NCBI RefSeq assembly: GCF_000617845.2
Contig: NZ_DF820425.1
Location: 1,832,538-1,896,537, forward strand
Reading direction: 5' to 3'
DNA: 64,000 bases
Source of the DNA: Bradyrhizobium sp. DOA9
GTDB taxonomy: Bacteria > Pseudomonadota > Alphaproteobacteria > Rhizobiales > Xanthobacteraceae
Each line of letters starts with the position of its first letter. The stretch's first letter is position 1. This document shows positions 28,293-36,036 of the stretch, piece by piece. Made by a program: the position numbers and the translations under genes. The notes beneath the pieces were generated by a model. The model was not told the DNA's origin, searched no databases, and was given only the letters and a program-made list of their open reading frames with translations.

Positions 28293-28978
28293 AGCTTGAT
28301 CAGGCCCTGCTGCACCGCCTCGAACACCGCCTCGCTGCGCGTGTGCACCTCGAGCTTGCGATAGATGTTCTTGATATGGCCGGGCACGGTCTGCTTGGAC
28401 AGGCCGAGATGGCTGGCGATCTCGGCATAGCTGAAGCCTTTGGCGATGCCCCAGAGAATGTCGATCTCGCGCGGGGTCAGCCGCGCCGTGTTGAGGGCGG
28501 GCCCGGGCGGCGGCTCCGCCGAACTCTGCGCGGCCCCTTGCGTCCTGCGCACGATGAAGCGCGCGATCGAGGCCGAGATCGGTGAATGTCCGGCGACCAG
28601 GTCGCGCACGGTGGTGGCGATGTCGGTGGGGAAGGCGTCCTTGAGCAGGTAGCCGGTGGCGCCGACCGTGATCGCGGAGATCACGCTCTCCTCGTCGCCG
28701 AGCGCGGAGATCACCATGATCTCGGTGTCGGGGAAGCGCTGCCGCATCTCGCGGATCAGCTCGACGCCGTGGCCGTCGGGCAGCCGCAGGTCGGTCAGCA
28801 GCACGCGCGGCGCACCGGCGGCGAGGGCCTGCCGCGCCTCGCTGAGCGTACCTGCACTGCGCACCTCGTAACCGGCCTTGGCCAGCGCATCCTGGAGCCG
28901 CCAGCAGGTCGGCGCGTCGTCCTCGACGAGGAGGATGGTGATGGCTTCACCCGTCTCGCCCTGTTCGGTCATGTCCAT
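28289..28978 (-). CDS. NarL/LuxR family response regulator
   Basis: The 229-residue protein has a receiver domain (ILLVEDDAPTCWRL with acidic pocket, LLTDLRLPDGHG with the phospho-Asp, Lys in YLLKDAFP) and a C-terminal LuxR-type helix-turn-helix (LTPREIDILWGIAKGFSYAE, HLGLSKQTVPGHIKNIYRKL). It forms a two-component system with the kinase downstream (ATGA overlap). Start is ATG 28978, or the second Met at 28972. A dyad about 65 bp upstream may be its operator. Confidence 0.95.
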   Translation of the reverse strand: MDMTEQGETGEAITILLVEDDAPTCWRLQDALAKAGYEVRSAGTLSEARQALAAGAPRVLLTDLRLPDGHGVELIREMRQRFPDTEIMVISALGDEESVISAITVGATGYLLKDAFPTDIATTVRDLVAGHSPISASIARFIVRRTQGAAQSSAEPPPGPALNTARLTPREIDILWGIAKGFSYAEIASHLGLSKQTVPGHIKNIYRKLEVHTRSEAVFEAVQQGLIKL

Positions 28979-29041
28979 GGTCCCGCGACCCGCGTGTCCC
29001 CCGCGGCGCCAGGCAAGTCTAGCCGGAGGGGGGATGCCGTG

Positions 29042-29061
29042 ACACCCATAATCATGGGGGC
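29042..29061. promoter_or_regulatory. imperfect dyad upstream of the response regulator
   Basis: CCCAT-N4-ATGGG at about 29046-29059 lies 65-80 bp upstream of the response-regulator ATG. NarL-type proteins bind short inverted or direct heptamers, so autoregulation is possible. Confidence 0.3.
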
Positions 29062-29128
29062 GTGAAGGTCACGGACCACCATGTGCCGGCCTGACGTTGT
29101 CAGGCGAGGGCGCCGCCGCCAATCCGGC

Positions 29129-29356
29129 TCACGACAGATCAACCCGCGGCGGCGGATAGCGCCGCGCCAGGACTGACAGCGACAGCGGCCGTTCGTCTTC
29201 CGGCAGCTCCAGATAGGCCAGCACGAGGGGCCGCTTCCAATCGCCAATGCCGAAATCCATCGCCGTCCATTTCTGCGGCTCGGGTCCTTCGAGGCCCCGG
29301 ACCCAGACGAAATAGCGGGGAAGGTCGGCGGCGTCCGTGTCGCGTCTCCTGGCCAT
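29129..29356 (-). CDS. small conserved hypothetical protein
   Basis: A 75-residue soluble protein with a conserved-looking centre, PRYFVWVRGLEGPEPQKW and DFGIGDWKRPLVLAYLELPE. No Cys, no signal peptide and no known family. I have the impression that it is conserved in Bradyrhizobium. A 7-bp hairpin (29089-29105) follows the stop codon. Confidence 0.65.
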   Translation of the reverse strand: MARRRDTDAADLPRYFVWVRGLEGPEPQKWTAMDFGIGDWKRPLVLAYLELPEDERPLSLSVLARRYPPPRVDLS

Positions 29357-29488
29357 TGAAGCTGTCCCGCTGCGTCAACAATCGTTGCCGCACGATATAG
29401 GGAATATCCGGGGGAAGTCGAACGCCCTATCGGATCAGGCAAGCCGGCCGCGAGTGCCGTCGGCGAGCGGCATGGCCGTCGTTGCCCG

Positions 29489-30355
29489 TCAGGATTCGAT
29501 CCGTTCGAGAAATGATCGCGTCAGCGAGACAACCTCATCGAGGTTGGTTTCGAGCAACCAATGGCCGCCATCCAGGAGATGCAGTTCGGCATCCGGCAGG
29601 TCGCGGAGATAGGCTCGCGCCGACCTTTCGGGCATGTAATGATCTTGCGGGCCCCACAGGATCAATGTCGGCGGCTTGTGCTGCCGAAGATATCGGCGGT
29701 GCTCGGGAAACCATTGGCGGTTCGCCTTGAGGCCAAACAGAACGTCTGCGGCGGCGTCCTTCCGCCGCTCGGTCATCAGCGACCAGTGCAATCGCCAAAG
29801 GTCCGGCGCGATCAGTCCGGCCAGATCCGCACGCAAATCGTTCAGGAACTCGTCGCGGAAATTCTCTTCAGTGACAGCCTCCCTCATCGCCGCACGCAGC
29901 TCCCGATCGGGCAGTGACCAGGACTTCTCGATATCGGCGTATGCCGGGCCAAGCGCATCTTCGTAAGGTATGTCGCCGTTCTGGATGATCTGGGCCACCA
30001 CTCTCTCAGGCCGCATGATCGCCAGCCTGGCCCCGATCGGTGAGCCGAAATCATGAAGGTAGATCACGAAGCGTTCGATCTTCAGCTGTTTCACGAACTG
30101 GTCGAGCCAGGCGGCATGGCCGTCGAAGCTGTAATCGAAGTCATCAGGTGTCCCGCTATAGCCGAACCCGGGATAATCGGGAGCAATCAGCCGCCATCTG
30201 TCGGCCAGTCGGGGCATCAGATTGCGGAATTCGTAGGATGAACAGGGATAGCCGTGCGGCAGCAAAACGACGGGCGCGCGTTCAGGACCTGCTTCCCGGT
30301 AGAAGGTGTCCACGGATCCGATCCGGACCCTGCGATGTCTGACGCGTGTATCCAT
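29489..30355 (-). CDS. alpha/beta hydrolase with Asp nucleophile (epoxide hydrolase or dehalogenase-like)
   Basis: The 288-residue protein has the alpha/beta fold: oxyanion loop LPHGYPCSSYEFR, nucleophile elbow YLHDFGSPIGAR with Asp instead of Ser, acid in WGPQDHYMP and base His in LDGGHWLLETN. An Asp nucleophile is typical of epoxide hydrolases and haloalkane dehalogenases. The Asn and Trp that hold halide in dehalogenases read Tyr and Phe here, so epoxide hydrolysis or another reaction is more likely. ATG 30355 is chosen because the extension further upstream runs through a dispersed repeat. Confidence 0.85.
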   Translation of the reverse strand: MDTRVRHRRVRIGSVDTFYREAGPERAPVVLLPHGYPCSSYEFRNLMPRLADRWRLIAPDYPGFGYSGTPDDFDYSFDGHAAWLDQFVKQLKIERFVIYLHDFGSPIGARLAIMRPERVVAQIIQNGDIPYEDALGPAYADIEKSWSLPDRELRAAMREAVTEENFRDEFLNDLRADLAGLIAPDLWRLHWSLMTERRKDAAADVLFGLKANRQWFPEHRRYLRQHKPPTLILWGPQDHYMPERSARAYLRDLPDAELHLLDGGHWLLETNLDEVVSLTRSFLERIES

Positions 30356-30447
30356 GTCTTGCTTCCTTTGTAGATAAAGCAAACTTCCACGGTGGGGTTC
30401 CCGGCATCTGCGTCGCCGCGCCAGCAATTGCAGGGCGGGTTTGGCCT

Positions 30448-30841
30448 GTGAGCGATTGAGCGGCGCGCACACGACCGGTGCGTTTCGCGTACGGCAAAAG
30501 CGTGTGGTCCTGGCGCCCGGAGTCTGTGCGTCAAGGCTTGCGGTGGTGAGGCGGCCCGACCGGGCGCGCGCATCAGCTATCGGCAAGACGACGGGGGCAA
30601 TAGTGCATCGCTCCCCGGGGACAGCGCGCCATAAGCCGTCAAACCACTGCGCAGGGACGGCCGGGATGCCCCAGGCTGCCCGGTATGCCGCTGTGCATCT
30701 GTCTTCGCGCAATTTGCGCACAGCGGACCGCGGGTGCCAGCCGGCGCCCGGTCTTCCCTGCGCCCTTTCCGATGAAGGGGCGTCAAGAGCAGGCAAAAGA
30801 CTCGGGCGTGATGCGCCGCGAGAGGGGACAGGTGTGTCTTG
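30448..30841 (+). repeat. dispersed structured repeat, copy B
   Basis: Related over about 400 bp to 1016-1411. The outer stem pairs 30649-30665 with 30747-30763 (two mismatches) and the inner stem pairs 30688-30696 with 30718-30726 exactly. Changes from copy A in the inner arms are matched on both sides. It lies between the alpha/beta hydrolase promoter and tRNA-Leu. No coding frame is shared convincingly with copy A. Confidence 0.7.
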
Positions 30842-30884
30842 AGTTTGCTGAACCAGTCCGTCTTCGCCAAGAGGCTTCGCCGGA

Positions 30885-30945
30885 CACGCTTCGCCCTTTG
30901 GGCCCCGCCTGGCTGCGCCACGCGAAGCCCGAAGGGCGAAGCGTG
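30885..30945. repeat. 18-bp inverted repeat touching the tRNA 3' end
   Basis: CACGCTTCGCCCTTTGGG (30885-30902) pairs with 30928-30945 with a single G-U. On the minus strand it directly follows the tRNA-Leu gene, overlapping the last two bases of CCA, so it may help 3' end formation. No T-run follows. Confidence 0.7.
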
Positions 30946-31028
30946 GTGCCCCTGGCCGGAATCGAACCAGCACTCCTTGCGGAACTCGATTTTGAGTCGA
31001 GCGCGTCTACCAGTTCCGCCACAGGGGC
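30944..31028 (-). tRNA. tRNA-Leu (anticodon CAA)
   Basis: On the minus strand the gene begins GCCCCTG at 31028 and ends CAGGGGC-A-CCA at 30944, so CCA is encoded. The anticodon arm is CTCGA-CTCAAAA-TCGAG with anticodon CAA. A long variable arm and the GGTTCGATTCC T-loop are present, as expected for a class II leucine tRNA of 85 nt. Confidence 0.97.
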
Positions 31029-31185
31029 CCTCGGTCGGCCCCATAGGCGGCGTCGCGAAGCCGGCGGACTATAGCCATGGACGGGACGGGGTCAACCCGC
31101 GCCAAAGTGATCCCGGTCGTTCTCGACAGCCGCATGGGCCGGGGCTAGAGGCTTGGGGCGCGCGAGAGATGCGAAAGAGGCTGCC

Positions 31186-31725
31186 GTGACCACCCAGAGT
31201 GCCGCCGTACCTGCGTTCAAGCCGGCCGCCACCAGCCCGGCGCTGACCTCCGCGGTCCTGGTCACGCTGATCGGCGCAGCCACGATTGCGGGCGCCTGGT
31301 TCTTCCAGCTCGTCCTGGAGATCCTGCCCTGCCCGTTGTGCTTGGAGCAGCGCTACGCCTATTACCTCGCGATACCGCTCGGTGCGCTGACGGCGCTCGC
31401 GGCGCGAAGCGGTGCGCCGCGTCCGCTGCTGCTGGCGGGGCTCGCGATCCTCGCTTTGGCGATGCTCGCCAATGCCGGCCTCGGCGCTTACCATTCCGGC
31501 GTAGAATGGGGGTTCTGGAAGGGGCCGACCGATTGCTCCGGTCCCGTCGTCAATCTCGGCAGCGCTGCTGATCTCTTGTCGAAGCTCGACACCGTGAAGG
31601 TGGTGCGCTGCGACGAGGTGCAGTGGCGCTTCCTCGGCCTCTCGCTCGCCGGCTACAACGTGCTGATCTCGCTCTCGATGGCCGCGATCGCCGCGTGGGG
31701 ATTCGTGCGGACAATGAAGCGCTAG
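31186..31725 (+). CDS. dsbB: disulfide bond formation protein B
   Basis: DsbB reoxidises DsbA and passes electrons to quinone in the inner membrane. The 179-residue protein has four helices, the first cysteine pair in LPCPLCLEQRYAYY and the second in PTDCSGPV and VVRCDEVQW. GTG at 31186 is preferred because AAGAGG lies 6 bp before it; a TTG 33 bp upstream is possible. A DsbA-like oxidoreductase is encoded at 36844. Confidence 0.92.
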   Translation: MTTQSAAVPAFKPAATSPALTSAVLVTLIGAATIAGAWFFQLVLEILPCPLCLEQRYAYYLAIPLGALTALAARSGAPRPLLLAGLAILALAMLANAGLGAYHSGVEWGFWKGPTDCSGPVVNLGSAADLLSKLDTVKVVRCDEVQWRFLGLSLAGYNVLISLSMAAIAAWGFVRTMKR

Positions 31726-31726
31726 A

Positions 31727-31826
31727 GCATGATCCGGAAAAGTGTGAAGCGGTTTTCCGAAAAGATCATGCCCAAACAACAACCTAAAGCGCGATGACTA
31801 TTCATCCTAATCGCATCGCGCTTTAG
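31727..31826. repeat. two palindromic elements after dsbB
   Basis: GCATGATC (31727-31734) pairs with 31764-31771 around a G/A-rich loop, the common Rhizobiales GAGCATGATCCGGAAAAGTG-type repeat. Then CTAAAGCGCGATG (31784-31796) pairs with CATCGCGCTTTAG (31814-31826). The pair lies between converging genes and may end both transcripts. Confidence 0.85.
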
Positions 31827-31827
31827 C

Positions 31828-32913
31828 TCAATCGTCCACGTCGTCCTGCGTGCGTCCGAACAGGTGCACGATGCCGGGCGTTGCGATCGTCACGAAGACG
31901 AAACGCGACAAATGGTGGGCGCCGACGAAGATCGGGTCGATGTGCAGCGTCAAGGCCAGCGCCAGCATCGCGTCCATCGCGCCGGGCGCGAAGGCGACGA
32001 CGACGTCGGAGAATTTCACCTCGGTGGTCAGCGCCACGATGCCGATGAAGATGGCGGAGACGGCGATGGCCACGGCAAACGAGCCCAGTGCCGCGCGGAG
32101 GTGTCCGGCGAGCGTCTTGATCCGCATCCGCGCGAAACGGCTGCCGATCAGTGCGCCGATCCCGATCAGCGCAACGCCACGCATCCAGTCCGGGAGGCCG
32201 CCCTCGACCCATCCGGCACCATGCAGCACGCTGGAGCCGATCATCGCGCCGAACATCCAGCTCGCGGGAAACCTGATCAGCCGCAACACCAGCGCTGCGG
32301 CCAGCGATGCGGCGGCCAGCTCGAGCAGGTCGAGCGGCGAGGCGATCGCCGTCGTCAGCGACGGTGCAGCGGAGGGCGTGACGCCTGCAATCGCCAGCAC
32401 CAGCGGCAGCGCGGCGGTCAGGATGATGACGCGCATGGTCTGCACCACCGCAATGCCCGGCAAATCGGCACCGCGCTCGACCGCCAGGATCGTGATCTGC
32501 GACAGCGCGCCGGGACTGCCGGCCAGGAAGGCAGAGGTGCGGTCCCAGCCATGGATGCGCTGGAGGTAATAGCTCGAACCGAACGTGGAGCAGAACGTGG
32601 CGAGCGCAAGCAGGCCGATGGTGACGGGATAGGCGCTGACCTGCTGAAGCAGATGGCGCGAGACGACCGAGCCCAGCGAGATGCCGAGCAGCACCAGCAC
32701 GGTCTGGGTCAGGATCGGCGGCAAGGTCAGCTGACGGCCGGCGATCGCGGCGATTCCGACCGCGATCATCGAGCCCGAGATCAGCCCGCCGGGAAGGCCG
32801 GCGAGCAGAAATACGAGCCCGCCGGCGGTGCCGATGACGAGCGTCTCCACCGTGCTCAGGATCTTGGCACGGCTCGGCCATTCGAACGACAGGGAGGCGG
32901 TGATGTGCTTCAC
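31828..32913 (-). CDS. AbrB-type membrane protein (ammonia monooxygenase-like duplication)
   Basis: A 361-residue protein with about nine to ten membrane helices and the two-fold repeat of the AbrB membrane family: LAGLPGGLISGSMIAVGIAA in the first half and MFGAMIGSSVLHGAGWVEGG in the second, plus FLAGSPGALSQITILAVERG. Despite older names it is not a DNA-binding AbrB nor a monooxygenase; some members have been linked to regulator or transport roles in the membrane. Start is GTG 32913. The function is uncertain. Confidence 0.83.
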   Translation of the reverse strand: MKHITASLSFEWPSRAKILSTVETLVIGTAGGLVFLLAGLPGGLISGSMIAVGIAAIAGRQLTLPPILTQTVLVLLGISLGSVVSRHLLQQVSAYPVTIGLLALATFCSTFGSSYYLQRIHGWDRTSAFLAGSPGALSQITILAVERGADLPGIAVVQTMRVIILTAALPLVLAIAGVTPSAAPSLTTAIASPLDLLELAAASLAAALVLRLIRFPASWMFGAMIGSSVLHGAGWVEGGLPDWMRGVALIGIGALIGSRFARMRIKTLAGHLRAALGSFAVAIAVSAIFIGIVALTTEVKFSDVVVAFAPGAMDAMLALALTLHIDPIFVGAHHLSRFVFVTIATPGIVHLFGRTQDDVDD

Positions 32914-33013
32914 GCCACCTTATCGCAAATCGGCGCGAGGCGCACAATTGCAGGCTGGTCATGCCGCAATGCGCGAGCTCTCCCGCGGAGGCTCGGAAGG
33001 AATCGTGACGGGC

Positions 33014-33304
33014 CTATTTCTTGTCGGCTGCGGGAGTGGCGGGAGCGGCGGCTGCGCTGCCGGCCTTCGCCTCCTTCTTGCATTCGCGACGGAATTTCTT
33101 GCGCTCCTTGCCCTTCAATCCCTTGGCGTCCGCCTGCCTGGAGCACTCCAGCGATTCCGCCGATCGCTCCTTCGTTGCCTTCTTGTCGGCCACAGGGGCG
33201 GCAGTGTCGGTCTTGGTGGCCGGCGCGGTGGTCTGCGCGAAGGCGGTGCCGGTCACGAGCAGGGAGGTGAGCGCGACGGCGGCGAGGCGGGACGTGAAGG
33301 TCAT
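33014..33304 (-). CDS. PsiF-repeat small exported protein
   Basis: A 96-residue precursor with signal peptide TFTSRLAAVALTSLLVTGTA (cleavage after AFA), a linker rich in Ala, Thr and Lys, and one PsiF motif, ECSRQADAKGLKGKERKKF with the second Cys in RRECKK. PsiF proteins are small periplasmic proteins, first seen as phosphate-starvation induced; the role is unknown. ATG 33304 is chosen over a GTG at 33313. Confidence 0.85.
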   Translation of the reverse strand: MTFTSRLAAVALTSLLVTGTAFAQTTAPATKTDTAAPVADKKATKERSAESLECSRQADAKGLKGKERKKFRRECKKEAKAGSAAAAPATPAADKK

Positions 33305-33503
33305 GTGGTGCACTCTGCTTGCGAGAATTGCGAAGGGCTGAAACGTCGGCTCACGTTGCTGAACGCGACATGAATGAGTTGAGCGGCGGGATCACTATAT
33401 TTTGCCGGCGCAACTCATCGCATCCTTGTCGCAAGCGGCCGGCACGCTAGGATAGCAATCCTCAATTCACTTCCGTCGGGAAGACCAAGCAGGAGACCCA
33501 GGG

Positions 33504-33986
33504 ATGACCATTCAGACGAAATTGTTGTGTGCGATCGCTGCGTCCGGTGTCGCGGCATTGCTGGCGAGCGCGCCGGCGCAGGCACTGACCGCGCAGGAGT
33601 GCGGCGCGAAGTACCAGGCCGCCAAGAAGGACGGCTCGCTCGGCACCATGAAGTGGAATGACTTCCGCAAGGCCCAGTGCGGGGCCGATGCGACGCCCGC
33701 CGCTGCGCCGGCCGCGGCTGCGCCTGCAGCTCCCGCGGAGCCGAAGCAGGCCAAGAAGGAAGAGGCACCCGCCGCTACGCCGGCCCTGCCGGCGGGACCG
33801 GCGGTCTATCCGAACGCGGTCGACCCGAAATATGCCAAGGAGACTCCCGGCAAGGCGCGCCTGCACACCTGCGTCGACCAGTACAATGCCAACAAGACCA
33901 CCAACGGCAACGGCGGCTTGAAGTGGATCCAGAAAGGCGGCGGCTATTACAGCGAATGCACCAAGAAGCTGAAGGGCGCCGCCTGA
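33504..33986 (+). CDS. exported protein with two similar Cys motifs
   Basis: A 160-residue protein with a signal peptide (cleavage near AQA at residue 27), then ECGAKYQAAKKDGSLGTMKW ending DFRKAQC, an Ala/Pro/Lys linker, and a second copy-like unit TCVDQYNANKTTNGNGGLKW ending YYSEC. The duplication suggests two small disulfide-closed domains joined by a flexible linker, in the periplasm or cell envelope. No characterised homologue is known to me. A strong terminator follows. Confidence 0.78.
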   Translation: MTIQTKLLCAIAASGVAALLASAPAQALTAQECGAKYQAAKKDGSLGTMKWNDFRKAQCGADATPAAAPAAAAPAAPAEPKQAKKEEAPAATPALPAGPAVYPNAVDPKYAKETPGKARLHTCVDQYNANKTTNGNGGLKWIQKGGGYYSECTKKLKGAA

Positions 33987-34006
33987 GCCTTGACGCAACA
34001 GGACGC

Positions 34007-34037
34007 AATGGCCGGAGCAAAGCTCCGGCCATTTGTT
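34007..34037. terminator. bidirectional terminator
   Basis: A 12-bp stem (34007-34018 with 34022-34033, 3-nt loop) followed by TGTTTG on the plus strand; A-rich bases also precede it for the converging TetR gene. Confidence 0.85.
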
Positions 34038-34047
34038 TGACCCGAGC

Positions 34048-34596
34048 CTAGTCGAGCAGCTTCTCGGCCGATTTCGCCACGAGCTGCGACCGCCTGCGCG
34101 GACCGCTCTCGACGAACAACAGGCTCTGGCCGAAGATGAAGCAGTAGAACAGGAAGGCCTGCGCGTCGGCCTCTTCAGTCGCAAGGCCGGTCGCGCGATA
34201 GAGGTCGCCGACGTGCTTGAGCCGCGTCGCATCGACGCTCGCCACCGCCGCCGCGGCGTTCTGGTCCGAGCGGGCCCATTGCCGGATCGCGAGCTCGATC
34301 GCCATGCCTTCGGGATTGAGCCGCTCGGAATAGAGCTGGATCACCGCCTTCAGCCGCTCGCGGGGTTCTTGCCCACCGAGACTTGTCTGCTGCGCGATCG
34401 CGGCGATGCGACCCTTGCGCCAGGCCTCGAGCATGGCCTCGAGCAGCGCGGCGCGATCGGCGAAGCGCCGGTAGAAGCCGCCCTTGGTGACGCCCAGGCT
34501 CTTGGCGAGGACCTCGACCCGCACGCCCTCCACCCCCGCGCGGGCGAGCTCGGCAAATCCAGCCTCGACCCAGACATCGCCCTTGCCGTCGCTCAT
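34048..34596 (-). CDS. TetR/AcrR family regulator
   Basis: The 182-residue repressor has an N-terminal helix-turn-helix, VEVLAKSLGVTKGGFYRRFA, and a C-terminal ligand and dimer domain (LYSERLNPEGMAIELAIRQW). It is divergent from two acyl-CoA thioesterase genes, and two similar 20-bp dyads lie in the 109-bp gap between them. It likely represses both itself and the thioesterases until an acyl or aromatic CoA-type ligand binds; that ligand is inference. Confidence 0.92.
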   Translation of the reverse strand: MSDGKGDVWVEAGFAELARAGVEGVRVEVLAKSLGVTKGGFYRRFADRAALLEAMLEAWRKGRIAAIAQQTSLGGQEPRERLKAVIQLYSERLNPEGMAIELAIRQWARSDQNAAAAVASVDATRLKHVGDLYRATGLATEEADAQAFLFYCFIFGQSLLFVESGPRRRSQLVAKSAEKLLD

Positions 34597-34616
34597 GAAG
34601 GAAGCCTCACCCGGAC

Positions 34617-34636
34617 TTGATACGGTGCCGTATTGC
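34617..34636. promoter_or_regulatory. TetR operator 1
   Basis: TTGATACG-GTGC-CGTATTGC, matching operator 2 except in the right arm end. It is 21 bp before the TetR gene ATG and likely overlaps its promoter. Confidence 0.75.
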
Positions 34637-34651
34637 TAACGCTAGGCGGGT

Positions 34652-34671
34652 TTGATACGCTACCGTATCAA
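34652..34671. promoter_or_regulatory. TetR operator 2
   Basis: TTGATACG-CTAC-CGTATCAA is a perfect 8-bp inverted repeat with a 4-bp centre. Its centre is 35 bp from operator 1 and 44 bp before the thioesterase ATG. Confidence 0.8.
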
Positions 34672-34705
34672 CGATCAAAAGACGAAATCGCTGGAGGGAG
34701 ATGCG

Positions 34706-35134
34706 ATGGAGCAGGAGGCAACCTATCGCGGCACGGTCTATCCGTGGCAATGCGACCATGTCGGGCACATGAACATCATGTGGTATGTCGGCAAATTCGA
34801 CGAGGCCAACTGGAACCTGTTCGCCCGCCTCGGCCTGACGCCGAGCTATTTGCGCTCCTCCGGCCGCGGCATGGCCGCCGTGCAGCAGAACATCGCCTAC
34901 AAGCGCGAGCTGCTCGCCGGCGACATCGTCGAGATCCGCAGCCATCTGCTCGAGATCAGGGACAAGTCGATCCGCTTCCGGCACGACATGACGAATGCCG
35001 AGACCGGCGAGCTCGCCGCGACGTGCGAGATCACCGGCGTGCACATGGACCGTCAGCTCCGCAAGTCCGCCCCGTTCGCCGATTGCATTCGCAAGGCTGC
35101 CTTGAAGCATCTCGACGAACCGGCCGAGGCGTAG
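34706..35134 (+). CDS. acyl-CoA thioesterase, 4HBT/hot-dog family
   Basis: A 142-residue hot-dog thioesterase: YPWQCDHVGHMNIMWYVGKF contains the active-site Asp (QCDHVGHMN) of the 4-hydroxybenzoyl-CoA thioesterase group. It cleaves acyl-CoA or aryl-CoA thioesters in the cytoplasm. Start ATG 34706 follows GGAGGGAG. It is followed after 3 bp by a second thioesterase, and both face the TetR regulator. Confidence 0.88.
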   Translation: MEQEATYRGTVYPWQCDHVGHMNIMWYVGKFDEANWNLFARLGLTPSYLRSSGRGMAAVQQNIAYKRELLAGDIVEIRSHLLEIRDKSIRFRHDMTNAETGELAATCEITGVHMDRQLRKSAPFADCIRKAALKHLDEPAEA

Positions 35135-35137
35135 GCC

Positions 35138-35581
35138 ATGATCGCCTTCGAGCCGAAGAACCCGGGCTATCGCGCGGCGGCCATCACCATGTTCGATGCC
35201 CAACCGGCCATGCGCACGCTCGGCATCGTGATCGTCCGTCTCGCGCCGGGCGAGGTCGAGCTGGCAATGCTGCACGCGCCGGCCCTCACCCAGCAGAACG
35301 GTTTCATCCATGCCGGCATCATCACGACCGGGCTCGACAACGCCTGCGGCGTCGCGGCCTTCAGCTTGATGCCGCCGGAGGCCGGTATCCTCACCGTCGA
35401 ATTCAAGACCACGCTGCTCGCGCCCGCCCGCGGCGAGCGCTTCGTCTTCAAGGCCGAAGTGGTCAAGCCCGGCCGTACGCTGACCTTCTGCGAGGCAAAG
35501 GCCTATGCCGAGCATGACGGCAAGACCACGCTGATCGCGACGATGAGCGGGACGTTGATGGCGATGCTGCCGGCGGCTTAG
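35138..35581 (+). CDS. PaaI-type thioesterase
   Basis: The 147-residue protein is a hot-dog enzyme of the PaaI family: QQNGFIHAGIITTGLDNACG with the HAG motif and catalytic Asp, then LTVEFKTTLLAPARGERFVF. PaaI releases CoA from hydroxylated or ring-opened aryl-CoA. It is the second gene of the thioesterase pair, only 3 bp downstream, so both are probably one transcript under TetR control. The two enzymes may cover different chain or ring types. Confidence 0.88.
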   Translation: MIAFEPKNPGYRAAAITMFDAQPAMRTLGIVIVRLAPGEVELAMLHAPALTQQNGFIHAGIITTGLDNACGVAAFSLMPPEAGILTVEFKTTLLAPARGERFVFKAEVVKPGRTLTFCEAKAYAEHDGKTTLIATMSGTLMAMLPAA

Positions 35582-35646
35582 CTGGGCCGGCGCGATTCGC
35601 GTGCATAGCGGCGATTGACAAGCGTGCCAGCGCATCCCTTGATGCG

Positions 35647-36036
35647 ATGGTCATGCTTGCAAGTCTCGGCCTCATCCTGCTCTGCCAATTGATCGGCGAA
35701 GCCGTCGTGCGCGGCCTCGGCCTGCCGTTGCCGGGACCCGTGCTGGGCCTCCTGCTGCTCTTGATCCTGCTGATGACGCGGGACCGCTTTTCGCTGCTCG
35801 CGCGCGGGCCGCTGCGCAATGACGGTGTCGAGACGGCAAGCAAGGGCCTGCTGGCCCATCTCTCACTATTGTTCGTGCCGGCCGGCGTCGGCGTCGTGCA
35901 GAAGCTCGACCTGCTCGCCTCTCACGGCATCGCGATCACCCTTGTGCTCGCGCTGTCCGTGGTCGTCACGCTGCTCGCGACCGTGCTGACCTTTCGCCTC
36001 GTCAGCCGCCTGTTGAGGCAACAGGACGCGCGATGA
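35647..36036 (+). CDS. lrgA: CidA/LrgA family holin-like protein
   Basis: A 129-residue membrane protein with four helices; LILLCQLIGEAVVRGLGLPL and LLFVPAGVGVVQKLDLL are typical of CidA/LrgA. Family members influence murein hydrolase export or carry pyruvate and small acids with LrgB. Its stop overlaps the LrgB start (ATGA). It lies 66 bp behind the thioesterase gene. The symbol is by family only. Confidence 0.88.
   Translation: MVMLASLGLILLCQLIGEAVVRGLGLPLPGPVLGLLLLLILLMTRDRFSLLARGPLRNDGVETASKGLLAHLSLLFVPAGVGVVQKLDLLASHGIAITLVLALSVVVTLLATVLTFRLVSRLLRQQDAR

Noticed and set aside
30481..30843. Open frames inside repeat copy B as proteins
   Set aside because: Frames are not shared with copy A, while hairpins are; coding is unlikely.
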